Under the pieces are notes generated by a model. That model made no database searches. It saw only the letters and a program-made list of their open reading frames with translations, and was not told the origin of the DNA. A program made the translations under genes and the position numbers. Shown here one piece after another: positions 15,148-23,500 of a stretch of 37,952 nt of DNA (the first letter of the stretch is position 1; each line of letters begins with the position of its first letter). The DNA comes from Prolixibacteraceae bacterium. Lineage in GTDB: Bacteria > Bacteroidota > Bacteroidia > Bacteroidales > Prolixibacteraceae. The stretch lies in the NCBI GenBank assembly GCA_009773765.1, contig WTWZ01000026.1, forward strand, positions 1-37,952. Reading direction: 5' to 3'.

Positions 15148-18100
15148 ATGTTGCTGAAATTAAATAAATACAGTTACCTGATTTTTGCTGTCTGTTTTTT
15201 TACAGCGGCTGCAATTATAGAAAACGGCTTATTAAAGAAACATCCCGAAATTCATTTAATTCGTGATTTTCAGGAACAACTCTTAGCCAGCGAAAATGAG
15301 CTAATTGCACAAATTGAAAAAATAGACGGTATTGTTTCAGCCCAAAATTTCGATGGCAGTTATTTCGAAGTTTTAAAAAATTATACCCGGTTTCCTGAAG
15401 AAACTGGTTTTGCTTTTTTGGTTTATCATTCGGGAGATTTGAAGTACTGGTCCGACCGGTCGGTTTCGTTTTTCAGTTCTGTAAGGGAGTTCAAAAAAAA
15501 GGAGGGATTGATCCAGGTGCCAAACGGATACTATCTGGCAAAGCATAAAGTTTCCGGGGAGCATGAAATTATTGGGCTACATCTGATTAAATACAATTAT
15601 GAACATCAGAACAGGTACCTTAAAAACGAATTTTTTAAAACCTATCGGCTGCCTGATGAATTTCAATTGCTGGAAAATGAAACCAAAACCTCGTTCCCAG
15701 TGGTTGACAACAACGGCAAACACCTTTTCTCGGTCAATGCTGTGGGTGAGTTTCTTTGCACCGAAAACCAACTTTATCTTCCGGGGATTATTTATTTTCT
15801 GGGATTGATTATCCTTCTGTTTTATTTCAGAAAGGAGTTTTTGGAATCGGAAGTTAGTTTCTTTCTCCGTCTTTTAGGGTTAGGTGCGGCGCTTTTCATT
15901 ATTTTCTGGTTACATCTCATGTTTAATATACCTGCATTACTCTCGCATCTGAAACTTTTCAGCCCCGAAGCTTTTGCACTAAACAATTGGGTGCCATCTC
16001 TGGGCGATTATTCTTTGGTAGTAATATTCTTCACTTTCTGGATGTATAATTTTACAGTTGGAATCGACATTGATAAATTGCATTCAGAATCGGGTATGCC
16101 CAGAAAGGCAATTGTTGTTTTACTGCTTTTGTTTGCAGGCGGTTTATTTTTACTGGCCAATTATTTAATCGAAATTTTAATCTACAATTCCACAATTTCT
16201 TTTTCGCTGAATAAAATAATTGGCATAACAACACAAAGTATTGTCGGCATTTTTTCTGTGGGTTTAATTTTGTTTGCCGTCCTGTTTTTCCTTATTAAAA
16301 ACATTGAAGAGGCTTGTAAGGACTATAAATTACTTCAGTTAACAGGACTAATTGTCGTGATTGCACTTTTTTTAAGTGTGGTGCAATTGATTGCCGTTCA
16401 GAAGATATCGTACTTTGTTTTGTTGTTTTTTATCTTATCGGCAGTTCTGGCTTCACTATTCAGTAAAAAATATATCCGGTCATTTTCATTGAGTTACCTC
16501 ATTATTTTCGTTACCCTGGCTTCCACCTATTCGTTGGCGGTTTTTTATCAAATACTCAATCACAAAGAAAAGGAGAGTCAGAAATTGTTTGCTGTAACGC
16601 TGGTTACCGAACGCGACCCCGCGGCTGAGGAATTTCTGGCAAAAATTGAAAAACAGATGTACAATGACCCCGCAGTTGTTAGTTTGCTGATTCAAAAGGA
16701 AGATTTACGCGAATATGTTGAAATGGTATATTTCAGCGGATATTTCAGGAAGTATATTTTCGAATTGTACGTTTGTGGTTATCGCGATAGTTTGGTGATA
16801 CAAACCGATACGGTACCGTGTATATCGTTTATGGAATCAATGATTCAGAATATGGGCGTGAATATTCCGGGTACGGGTTTTTATTTTATGGATAATATGA
16901 ACGGTCGGATTTCGTACACTGGCAGACTTCGTTTCCCGATGCCGCAAAATCCCGAAGGGGTAACAATTTACATCGATCTGGATTCAGATTTGCTTTTCGA
17001 TGGAATTGGTTTCCCCGAATTGCTGATTGACAAATCAATTGCACGTTCAGAAAATTACCGGAAATTCAGTTATGCAAAATATTATGAAGGCGAATTAACC
17101 GATCGGTTTGGAAATTACAATTACAACTATTATATCGATACTTACCAACCCACCGGCAATGAGTTCACAACCCGAAAATGGGACGGTTACGAACATCTGA
17201 TTTATCACACCCGCGGGAATAACTATGTAATTGTTTCAAGGCAACTTTTTTCCGTTGTCGATTACCTGATTTCGTTCCCTTACCTGTTTGTGTTTTACTT
17301 TATAATGGTAATGATTTTGCAGTTTATCGGTACACGGAAAGTAAGTCAGCGCAAGATTGTAATAGATTTGAAGTTTAAAATTCAGGCAGCCATCATTTCC
17401 ATCGTTTTTGTTTCACTTCTGGTAGTTGCATTGGCTACCATTTTATACAATGTAGAAGAGTACAAAACGAAACACCGGAACGATTTGAACGAAAAAATGA
17501 AGTCGATTGCCGAAGAAATTGATTTGTGGCTTGAAGATAAGGATGAAATTACCCCTCAGTTGGTAGAATTGCTTTACATGGAGTTGACAAAACTTTCGAA
17601 CATTTTCCGAACCGACATCAATATTTACGGTGTTGACGGAGTTTTGCTCGCTTCTTCCAGGGTCGAAATATTTCAGAGGGGATTGGTTTCAAAACGAATG
17701 AATTCACATGCATTCTACGAAATTTATCAAAACTATCAGTACGAAAGTTATTTTCAACCCGAAAAAATAGGCGGGTTATCGTATTTGTCCGTTTATAAAC
17801 CAATTATCAATTACCAGGGACAGATTCTGGGCGCCATCAATTTGCCGTATTTTATTATTCAGGACAAATACAGCCAGGAAATTTCAACTTTTATTGTGGC
17901 ATTTATCAATTTGTATGTATTGCTGCTTTTGGCAAGTATTGTTATTGCAGTTTTTATTGCCAACCAAATCACCCGGCCGCTGGTGGTTATTCAGGAAAAC
18001 TTGCAGAAAATGCAGTTGGGAAAACACAACGAACCTATTTATTACCGGCGAAACGATGAAATTGGAAGCCTTGTAAAAGAGTACAATAAAAAGGTTGAGG

Positions 18101-18831
18101 AACTTGCTGTTAGCGCCGGACTTTTAGCGCGGTCGGAGCGCGAATCGGCCTGGCGCGAAATGGCCAAACAGGTTGCCCACGAAATTAAAAACCCGCTTAC
18201 CCCGATGAAGCTGAATATACAGTATTTGCAGCGAGCAAAGCGCAAGGGAAAGGAATACGACGAACATATTGAAAGAGTAACCGCAATTCTAATCGAGCAA
18301 ATCGATAACCTGTCGAATATTGCCACCGAATTCTCGAATTTCGCGCAAATTCCGAATGCCCGAAACCAGGTTTTTGAGCTGGCCGCGCAAATGAAAAAAG
18401 TAATCGGCTTATTTGAGCCCGACGAACGGGCTTCAATCGAATTTAATTACAAAGGGTTCGAAGATATTAAAGTAAATGCCGATCGCGAGCAACTTTCGCG
18501 TGCGATAATCAACCTGATGAAAAATGCAATTCAATCGATCCCGGAGAACAGAAAAGGTAAAATCAAAATCTCACTCAACCGTCGCGAACACGTTGCAATT
18601 ATTACTGTTTCCGATGATGGACAGGGAATTCCGTTCGAATTGCGCAACAAATTGTTCAGCCCCAGTTTTACAACCAAAACCAGTGGAATGGGACTGGGTT
18701 TGGCTATCGTGAAAAACATAGTTGAAAATTTTTCGGGCCGTGTCTGGTTCGAAACTGAATTGGAAAAAGGGACTACTTTTTATATTGAAATTCCGGTATA
18801 TGAAAACACAGAAACTGAAAGTAATTCTTAA
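15148..18831 (+). CDS. Large NtrY-like sensor histidine kinase, orphan in this window
   Basis: A 1227-residue membrane histidine kinase. A first membrane helix (about 9-26) precedes an extracytoplasmic domain to about residue 205. A cluster of helices follows (about 210-470). A second periplasmic domain of about 250 residues then comes before another helix near 715-735, a third sensor segment, and a helix around 910-930. HAMP follows (ITRPLVVIQENLQKMQLGKH), then the H-box VAHEIKNPLTPMKLN with phospho-acceptor His1011. The ATPase domain has the N box (NLMKNAIQSI), G1 (DDGQGIP), F-like SPSFTTK and GMGLGLAIVKN. The HAMP-to-kinase part resembles NtrY. No response regulator gene is adjacent. The signal is unknown; the size is much larger than usual. 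Confidence 0.93.
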   Translation: MLLKLNKYSYLIFAVCFFTAAAIIENGLLKKHPEIHLIRDFQEQLLASENELIAQIEKIDGIVSAQNFDGSYFEVLKNYTRFPEETGFAFLVYHSGDLKYWSDRSVSFFSSVREFKKKEGLIQVPNGYYLAKHKVSGEHEIIGLHLIKYNYEHQNRYLKNEFFKTYRLPDEFQLLENETKTSFPVVDNNGKHLFSVNAVGEFLCTENQLYLPGIIYFLGLIILLFYFRKEFLESEVSFFLRLLGLGAALFIIFWLHLMFNIPALLSHLKLFSPEAFALNNWVPSLGDYSLVVIFFTFWMYNFTVGIDIDKLHSESGMPRKAIVVLLLLFAGGLFLLANYLIEILIYNSTISFSLNKIIGITTQSIVGIFSVGLILFAVLFFLIKNIEEACKDYKLLQLTGLIVVIALFLSVVQLIAVQKISYFVLLFFILSAVLASLFSKKYIRSFSLSYLIIFVTLASTYSLAVFYQILNHKEKESQKLFAVTLVTERDPAAEEFLAKIEKQMYNDPAVVSLLIQKEDLREYVEMVYFSGYFRKYIFELYVCGYRDSLVIQTDTVPCISFMESMIQNMGVNIPGTGFYFMDNMNGRISYTGRLRFPMPQNPEGVTIYIDLDSDLLFDGIGFPELLIDKSIARSENYRKFSYAKYYEGELTDRFGNYNYNYYIDTYQPTGNEFTTRKWDGYEHLIYHTRGNNYVIVSRQLFSVVDYLISFPYLFVFYFIMVMILQFIGTRKVSQRKIVIDLKFKIQAAIISIVFVSLLVVALATILYNVEEYKTKHRNDLNEKMKSIAEEIDLWLEDKDEITPQLVELLYMELTKLSNIFRTDINIYGVDGVLLASSRVEIFQRGLVSKRMNSHAFYEIYQNYQYESYFQPEKIGGLSYLSVYKPIINYQGQILGAINLPYFIIQDKYSQEISTFIVAFINLYVLLLLASIVIAVFIANQITRPLVVIQENLQKMQLGKHNEPIYYRRNDEIGSLVKEYNKKVEELAVSAGLLARSERESAWREMAKQVAHEIKNPLTPMKLNIQYLQRAKRKGKEYDEHIERVTAILIEQIDNLSNIATEFSNFAQIPNARNQVFELAAQMKKVIGLFEPDERASIEFNYKGFEDIKVNADREQLSRAIINLMKNAIQSIPENRKGKIKISLNRREHVAIITVSDDGQGIPFELRNKLFSPSFTTKTSGMGLGLAIVKNIVENFSGRVWFETELEKGTTFYIEIPVYENTETESNS

Positions 18832-18874
18832 TCGCGAAATTGCACAAATCCATGATTTCACTTATCCTTGCATT

Positions 18875-18907
18875 CTAATATTCCATTTTTCTAATATTCT
18901 AATATTC
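18875..18907. repeat. Short AT-rich repeat, CTAATATTC units
   Basis: The unit CTAATATTC occurs at 18875-18883, 18891-18899 and 18899-18907, the last two sharing one base. The same unit appears in the mutL leader at 9621-9629 within a similar AT-rich context. It lies immediately before the phosphoribosyltransferase start. Confidence 0.45.
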
Positions 18908-18912
18908 AAAAC

Positions 18913-19311
18913 ATGGTTCCACTTTCATTCAAAGAAATTACAGAACGTTTGAAACAGATGGATTTACCCGAAATTGATCTGGTCATTGGAATTGGGTCGG
19001 GTGGAGTGCCCCCGGCAACTTTTGTGGCTTTTTATTTAAATGCCGATTTGGAAGTGATGACACTTAATTATCGCGACGAGAAAAACACCCCGCGTTTCGA
19101 CGAACCAAAAGTTTTGCACAAACCGTTATGGAACCTTGAAGGAAAGCGAATTTTACTGGTAGATGATGTTTCTGTTTCGGGCAAAACATTGAAAACCGCA
19201 CTCGAGCTGCTGAAAGGATACAATGTAAAAACCCTTGCCATGAAAGGGAAAGCCGATTTTGTGCTTTTCCCCGAAATAAAAGATTGTGTAAAATGGCCAT
19301 GGAAGGAGTAG
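18913..19311 (+). CDS. Phosphoribosyltransferase (type I fold)
   Basis: A 132-residue phosphoribosyltransferase. The PRPP-binding motif is RILLVDDVSVSGKTLKTA, with two adjacent Asp residues and the T-L turn, and the early loop reads IGIGSGGVPPATFVA. The hood region (LNYRDEKNTPRFDEP) resembles that of small xanthine/guanine-type or Gpt-like enzymes, but the base specificity is unclear. It is probably a cytoplasmic purine-salvage type enzyme or a regulator with that fold. It follows the histidine kinase by 81 bp of AT-rich repeat sequence. Confidence 0.8.
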   Translation: MVPLSFKEITERLKQMDLPEIDLVIGIGSGGVPPATFVAFYLNADLEVMTLNYRDEKNTPRFDEPKVLHKPLWNLEGKRILLVDDVSVSGKTLKTALELLKGYNVKTLAMKGKADFVLFPEIKDCVKWPWKE

Positions 19312-19680
19312 GAGTTTAAAGTTTGTTGATTTAAATACCAGTTGTCGAAAAAAGTGCCGATATGGTTGAATTATTGAACCAGCATGCCAAACAAACCATA
19401 AAGGCTTTATGGAAAGAACTGATAACCTACCTGAAAAGCATACCCTACAGCCAGGAACAACTATCCGTTTTCTTATCAGTTTTAAATCAATGATGTACGG
19501 TGTAAAAACCGTTGCGGAAAGTCCCCTTTCCCGAATCCGGGGGTCATCAAAATAAAACAGAAAGGAGGTAATACAGAAAACAAAATGGCGGAATTGAAAA
19601 CGTTGGTAAAACTTGACAACAGACAAATGTCCTTGCCCCTAATAGGTGCTAATGTATTTTATGTACATCGGTTTTTCAAA
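19312..19680. other. 369-bp stretch without a confident gene
   Basis: Between the phosphoribosyltransferase and the UroD-like gene no recognised gene was found. It contains a 43-codon reading frame (19362-19493), a GC-rich patch around 19525-19550 (CCCCTTTCCCGAATCCGGGGG), and at 19563-19569 an AGGAGGT sequence 15 nt before an ATG at 19585. That ATG opens a frame (MAELKTLVKLDNRQMSLPLI) which runs into the antisense strand of the UroD-like gene. The strong Shine-Dalgarno-like site is unlike the rest of the window. It may be debris of a degraded gene or mobile element. Confidence 0.4.
19362..19493 (+). CDS. Small unrecognised reading frame, possible gene fragment
   Basis: A 43-residue frame (MVELLNQHAKQTIKALWKEL to LSVFLSVLNQ) with a helical, coding-like composition. 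The frame is open a further 9 codons upstream without a start, so it may be the C-terminal end of a decayed protein. I do not recognise the family; transposase debris is one guess without specific support. Confidence 0.2.
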   Translation: MVELLNQHAKQTIKALWKELITYLKSIPYSQEQLSVFLSVLNQ

Positions 19681-20829
19681 CTAATACTGTCCGTATTTCT
19701 CTACCAGTTGCGAAAGCATAAGCAGGCGCTCTTCGGTTACCTTAGGAGCAATGGAACATGCAGTACTGAGAATAAAGCCTTTTCCCATTTTCTTGCCGGT
19801 TTTCAGGATTTTTCTGATATCAGTTTCGGCCTTTTCATCATCAGCAAAAAGTAACGAGTTGATAGAATCAATATTCCCTTTGATAAAGAGGTCGTTTCCA
19901 ATCCGCTTAAATGCATCTTCCAGATCGACATTGCCAACAGGGATCGGATCTAAACACTCCAGCCCGGAAGTTAAACTTTCGCGCATCAGTTCCAGACGGT
20001 CATCGATCGAACCACAGGTATGAATATAAACATGAACTCCTTTGGCGCGAATGGCCTCAATAATTCTTCGTTCATAAGGTAATACAAATTCACAATAATC
20101 TTCCATTGAAATAAATCCCATACCGGCAAAAGGTGATGAAATTTTGATGGCATCAATGTGTTTGTCGCACATCTTAACAGCAAGATCCCGGACCCCATTG
20201 GCATATTTATCTAAAATCGCATGGCATTTTTCAGGCTCCATAATTATTCCAACCAAACCATCCTGATAACCTATCAAATCGAGAAAATAGTCAAACGGAG
20301 AAGTTATCTCGCCATGAATGGAAACTGATTCCCCAACTTTTGAATAGATAATGTCAAAAACATCAAACATGTTTTCCTGTTCGATGTCGAAGTATAGATT
20401 GTGTGATACAGGAATGTAATTAATTACCGAAGGAATGTCTTTTTCAATATCTATGTCTTCGATGGATGGCATGGTTTTCATCTCGTTAAACTTAACCAAT
20501 GGAAGGTCAGTCCAGGAATGGACTTCAGTGCGGTCGGGATAAGTCAGCATGTATTCTCCTTCTCCAATACATTCGGTACTGAGCAGGTCTTTGCCCCATT
20601 TATCTGAGTGTCCGTGAAGACTTACCAAAATACCATCGAACTTAAATTTTTCGCAAAGCGTTATTAAACCTTCAGCAAAAATATTTTTATCGTACCAGAA
20701 ATCAACCGGATTTGGTTTTAACTGAATCATCATACTCCCGATGCTAAACTGGCACATTAACGGCACTCTGTCGGGATGCTGTAAATTCATTGCAGCATTA
20801 ATTCTTTCTTTTGATGTCATTGGTTTCAT
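19681..20829 (-). CDS. UroD-superfamily protein (uroporphyrinogen decarboxylase / corrinoid methyltransferase-like)
   Basis: A 382-residue TIM-barrel protein. The opening MTSKERINAAMNLQHPDRVP is characteristic of the UroD superfamily. A zinc-type site is suggested by HTCGS (His270, Cys272) and a later Cys358 in STACS, the pattern of MtaA/CmuA-type methyltransferases rather than of true heme-pathway UroD, which lacks it. Such proteins move methyl groups between corrinoids or methoxylated compounds and coenzymes. It follows the GH78 gene by 31 bp as the last gene of the locus, so it may act on a sugar or aglycone released by the hydrolases, for instance a methyl ether. No corrinoid protein gene is next to it. 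The substrate is unknown. Confidence 0.8.
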   Translation of the reverse strand: MKPMTSKERINAAMNLQHPDRVPLMCQFSIGSMMIQLKPNPVDFWYDKNIFAEGLITLCEKFKFDGILVSLHGHSDKWGKDLLSTECIGEGEYMLTYPDRTEVHSWTDLPLVKFNEMKTMPSIEDIDIEKDIPSVINYIPVSHNLYFDIEQENMFDVFDIIYSKVGESVSIHGEITSPFDYFLDLIGYQDGLVGIIMEPEKCHAILDKYANGVRDLAVKMCDKHIDAIKISSPFAGMGFISMEDYCEFVLPYERRIIEAIRAKGVHVYIHTCGSIDDRLELMRESLTSGLECLDPIPVGNVDLEDAFKRIGNDLFIKGNIDSINSLLFADDEKAETDIRKILKTGKKMGKGFILSTACSIAPKVTEERLLMLSQLVEKYGQY

Positions 20830-20860
20830 GGTAATTATCCTTATGAATCGTATTGAATTT

Positions 20861-23374
20861 CTATTGATTTGAAATTATTTCATATTGCCCTGATTTCAAC
20901 TCGAAGATACAGGTTCCATTGGACTGAATTACCGGTGAAAATGTTGTATTATCCATGTTTCTCCTAACCAGAATTTGGCGTGGATTTCTGAATGGCAATT
21001 CAAAGTTTGCTGTTGCTCCTTCAGGAACAGTAACATGAAAAATGTATTTTTTACCAGTCTTTTCCCAATTCGAAATAATCATTCCTAAAGGAGATTCATA
21101 GGAGCATTTTGAATAAGAAAGTTCTTTGGGAACAGTTGGAGCAATCGTAAATTTCTTAAATCCGGGATAAGCAGCCATAGGCCTTATTCCCCCAATCCAG
21201 CGATAAAACCATCCGGATACCGAACCAAACATTCCATGACAATTGGAATAAATATCGTCACTTTCTTTCCATGTCTCCCAAAGTGTTGTAGCACCGTTGT
21301 TAACCATAAATCCCCAGCCCGGAAAAGCGGTACTGTTCACTATTTCAAATACTTTGTTGGCATAACCGTATTTTGAAAGTGCTTCAAGAATGTATTTTAA
21401 ACCAAATATTCCCGTTGTGAAATGCCCTGCCGGTGCGCGGTCTATTGCTTTCAGGAGCGAATCGATGGCAGTTTTTCTATCTTTTTCAGGCAACACATCG
21501 AAACATAAAAATACTGCATACAGAGTTTGTTTGTTAAACAGTTCTTTCGAATTATTCAGTTTTTCAGTGGCTTCAATTCTCTCTTTTTCAGGCAAAGTGT
21601 TGATATACAAAAGCGATGCCTCGCGTGACTGGCGATTGATTAAATCAAATGAATTTGTATTCCAGTACATTTCTATCAGGTTCCTTTTAATCTTTCTTTC
21701 GAGTTCTATAAATCGTTGTTTATTTTTCTGATCTCCCATAAAGCCGGAAATCCGTACCATAATACATGCTGAGTTCAGGTAAGCCGCCGTACCAATCAAT
21801 TGCACCGGAACATTCACCAACGCCTCATGATCACCAAGTCCTTTTTCGACAATACCTGAAGGAAACATCCTCTCTGCTTTTTCCATCCATTTCAGGTCGA
21901 AATCATACATTTCGCGAATGATTGCCGTATCGCCATAATACGTGAGCAATTTATCCTGAAGTTCAAGGATGGATGCCTCGAAATTGATTCCGCAGTATTT
22001 AAGACCCACGTTTGGTGCACAATCAATGAAAACCGAGTCGGTTACTGCGTCAATCCAGTCGTACAAAGTTTTTCGGTAAAACGACTTCATATTGTAATTC
22101 AAAATAAACGACTCACCAATGCTGTATAAATCACCACCATAACTAAATTTTTCGCGTCCCGGACAGTCGGATTGTACACTCATAAGATTGCTGATAAATG
22201 CACGGGTCGTTATTTCCTGAATGGAATTAACCAGTTTCGACGAACACGAAAAACTGTTTTTACCTAAAACGTTTGTGCTAAGAGCAATTCCTTCAATATC
22301 AGTGCTTTTAGGTTGATGTTTCAAACCCGAAATTTCCATATACCTGAAAACCTTGAACGAAAACACCGGACTGTACCAAACATCCGTATTATCGCCAAAA
22401 ATGTACATTCCGCTTTGCTCAGCTACATCAGGAGCGCCCGCTCCCCCTTTACCTTTTGATTTTATCTGACCGGCAACGGCAGTCATTGGGTTGAGTTCGC
22501 CGTTTGGGTAAATGCGCTCACCAAACCGGAAACAGATAGTATCGCCTTTTTTTCCCTGAAGCCTGATTTTAAATGTTCCGGTGAAATTTACACCCATGTC
22601 CGCAATTATTTTTCCATTGGGTAATCTTGAAATTTTAACCGGTTTATACGCATTAATCTGTTGAATGTGTGGGAAAAAGGTTTTTATGAGTTTTCCACCT
22701 GGACTGTCTTTTACAAGTGCATTATTCCATTCCTTATCATCAAACTCAGCATTGTTCCAATTTTTTATTTCGTAGTTTGCATCATACTTTTCACCCAAAT
22801 ACACATTGTTTCTCATCACCGGACCGTAAGAATATTTCCAGTTATTATCCGAAAGAATTTCCTGAACAGTTCCATTGGTATATTCTATGCTAATTCTTGA
22901 AATAAAAACCGGACGTCCGGTAGGTAAATGATCACGAAGATTCAAATGCCCCCACATTTTAAGCGGTAAAGGATTGTAAAAACCATTTCCCAGCGTTACA
23001 CCAATAGCATTTTTACCTGAAACCAGCATGTCCTTAATATCATACTCCGAATAATAAACACGCTTGCTGTAATCTGTCCATGCCGGGTCCAAGTAATTTT
23101 GATTTACGTTTTTCCCGTTGATTGACACATAGTAATAACCGGCGGCTGTAATATACAACCTGGCAGATTTAACCGCTTTGCCAGAAACAAACGATTTTCT
23201 GAAAAGTGGAGCCGGATCATCAAGATAAAATAAAAAATCGGATGCTGGACTCTGTTTGGCATCACCAATCCAGTTTGCATTTAGAAAATCACGACTTGAA
23301 AGAGTTTGTGCATTTACCTGAAAAAAAGGCATAAGCAAAATAACCAATAAACCTGAAAAAATATTTTTTAGCAT
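20861..23374 (-). CDS. GH78 alpha-L-rhamnosidase
   Basis: An 837-residue secreted enzyme that cleaves terminal alpha-L-rhamnose. A signal peptide (about 1-22, ending QVNAQ) is followed by N-terminal beta-sandwich domains (ANWIGD, RLYITAAGYYYVSINGK, WTDYSKRVYYSEYD), an (alpha/alpha)6 catalytic barrel and a C-terminal beta domain. The catalytic segment SDCPGREKFSYGGD holds Asp403, Glu408 and Asp415, spaced exactly as the acidic triad I recall for Bacillus RhaB (567/572/579), and Glu700 in ATTLWETW fits the fourth residue. No sorting domain or lipobox is present, so it is likely periplasmic. A hairpin (23424-23456) separates it from the upstream lipoprotein gene. It gives the main clue to the substrate of the locus. 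Confidence 0.95.
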   Translation of the reverse strand: MLKNIFSGLLVILLMPFFQVNAQTLSSRDFLNANWIGDAKQSPASDFLFYLDDPAPLFRKSFVSGKAVKSARLYITAAGYYYVSINGKNVNQNYLDPAWTDYSKRVYYSEYDIKDMLVSGKNAIGVTLGNGFYNPLPLKMWGHLNLRDHLPTGRPVFISRISIEYTNGTVQEILSDNNWKYSYGPVMRNNVYLGEKYDANYEIKNWNNAEFDDKEWNNALVKDSPGGKLIKTFFPHIQQINAYKPVKISRLPNGKIIADMGVNFTGTFKIRLQGKKGDTICFRFGERIYPNGELNPMTAVAGQIKSKGKGGAGAPDVAEQSGMYIFGDNTDVWYSPVFSFKVFRYMEISGLKHQPKSTDIEGIALSTNVLGKNSFSCSSKLVNSIQEITTRAFISNLMSVQSDCPGREKFSYGGDLYSIGESFILNYNMKSFYRKTLYDWIDAVTDSVFIDCAPNVGLKYCGINFEASILELQDKLLTYYGDTAIIREMYDFDLKWMEKAERMFPSGIVEKGLGDHEALVNVPVQLIGTAAYLNSACIMVRISGFMGDQKNKQRFIELERKIKRNLIEMYWNTNSFDLINRQSREASLLYINTLPEKERIEATEKLNNSKELFNKQTLYAVFLCFDVLPEKDRKTAIDSLLKAIDRAPAGHFTTGIFGLKYILEALSKYGYANKVFEIVNSTAFPGWGFMVNNGATTLWETWKESDDIYSNCHGMFGSVSGWFYRWIGGIRPMAAYPGFKKFTIAPTVPKELSYSKCSYESPLGMIISNWEKTGKKYIFHVTVPEGATANFELPFRNPRQILVRRNMDNTTFSPVIQSNGTCIFELKSGQYEIISNQ

Positions 23375-23423
23375 AAAATAAAGCGTTTGAATATAAATTG
23401 TTTATAAAATGTGATTTGTTTTC

Positions 23424-23456
23424 AAACCTCACAGGTTTCCAAAACCGGTGAGGTTT
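23424..23456. terminator. Hairpin between the lipoprotein and GH78 genes
   Basis: The perfect 9-bp arms AAACCTCAC (23424-23432) and GTGAGGTTT (23448-23456) enclose a further short GGTTT/AAACC stem. Such AACCTCACAGGTT hairpins recur in Bacteroidota genomes. It lies 45 bp after the lipoprotein stop and could terminate or attenuate transcription before GH78; the T-tract on the minus strand is short. Confidence 0.55.
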
Positions 23457-23500
23457 TGTAAATCAGCGAGATAGAATCTTAATATAACCACTGGTCGTTA

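Noticed and set aside
19500-19584. Possible riboswitch or structured RNA around the GC-rich patch
   Set aside because: The downstream gene is on the opposite strand, and no known riboswitch motif was recognised.
19585-19854. An 89-codon plus-strand frame with a good Shine-Dalgarno site
   Set aside because: Two thirds of it is antisense to the UroD-like gene, and the SD spacing is too long; kept only as a note in the gene-poor strip.
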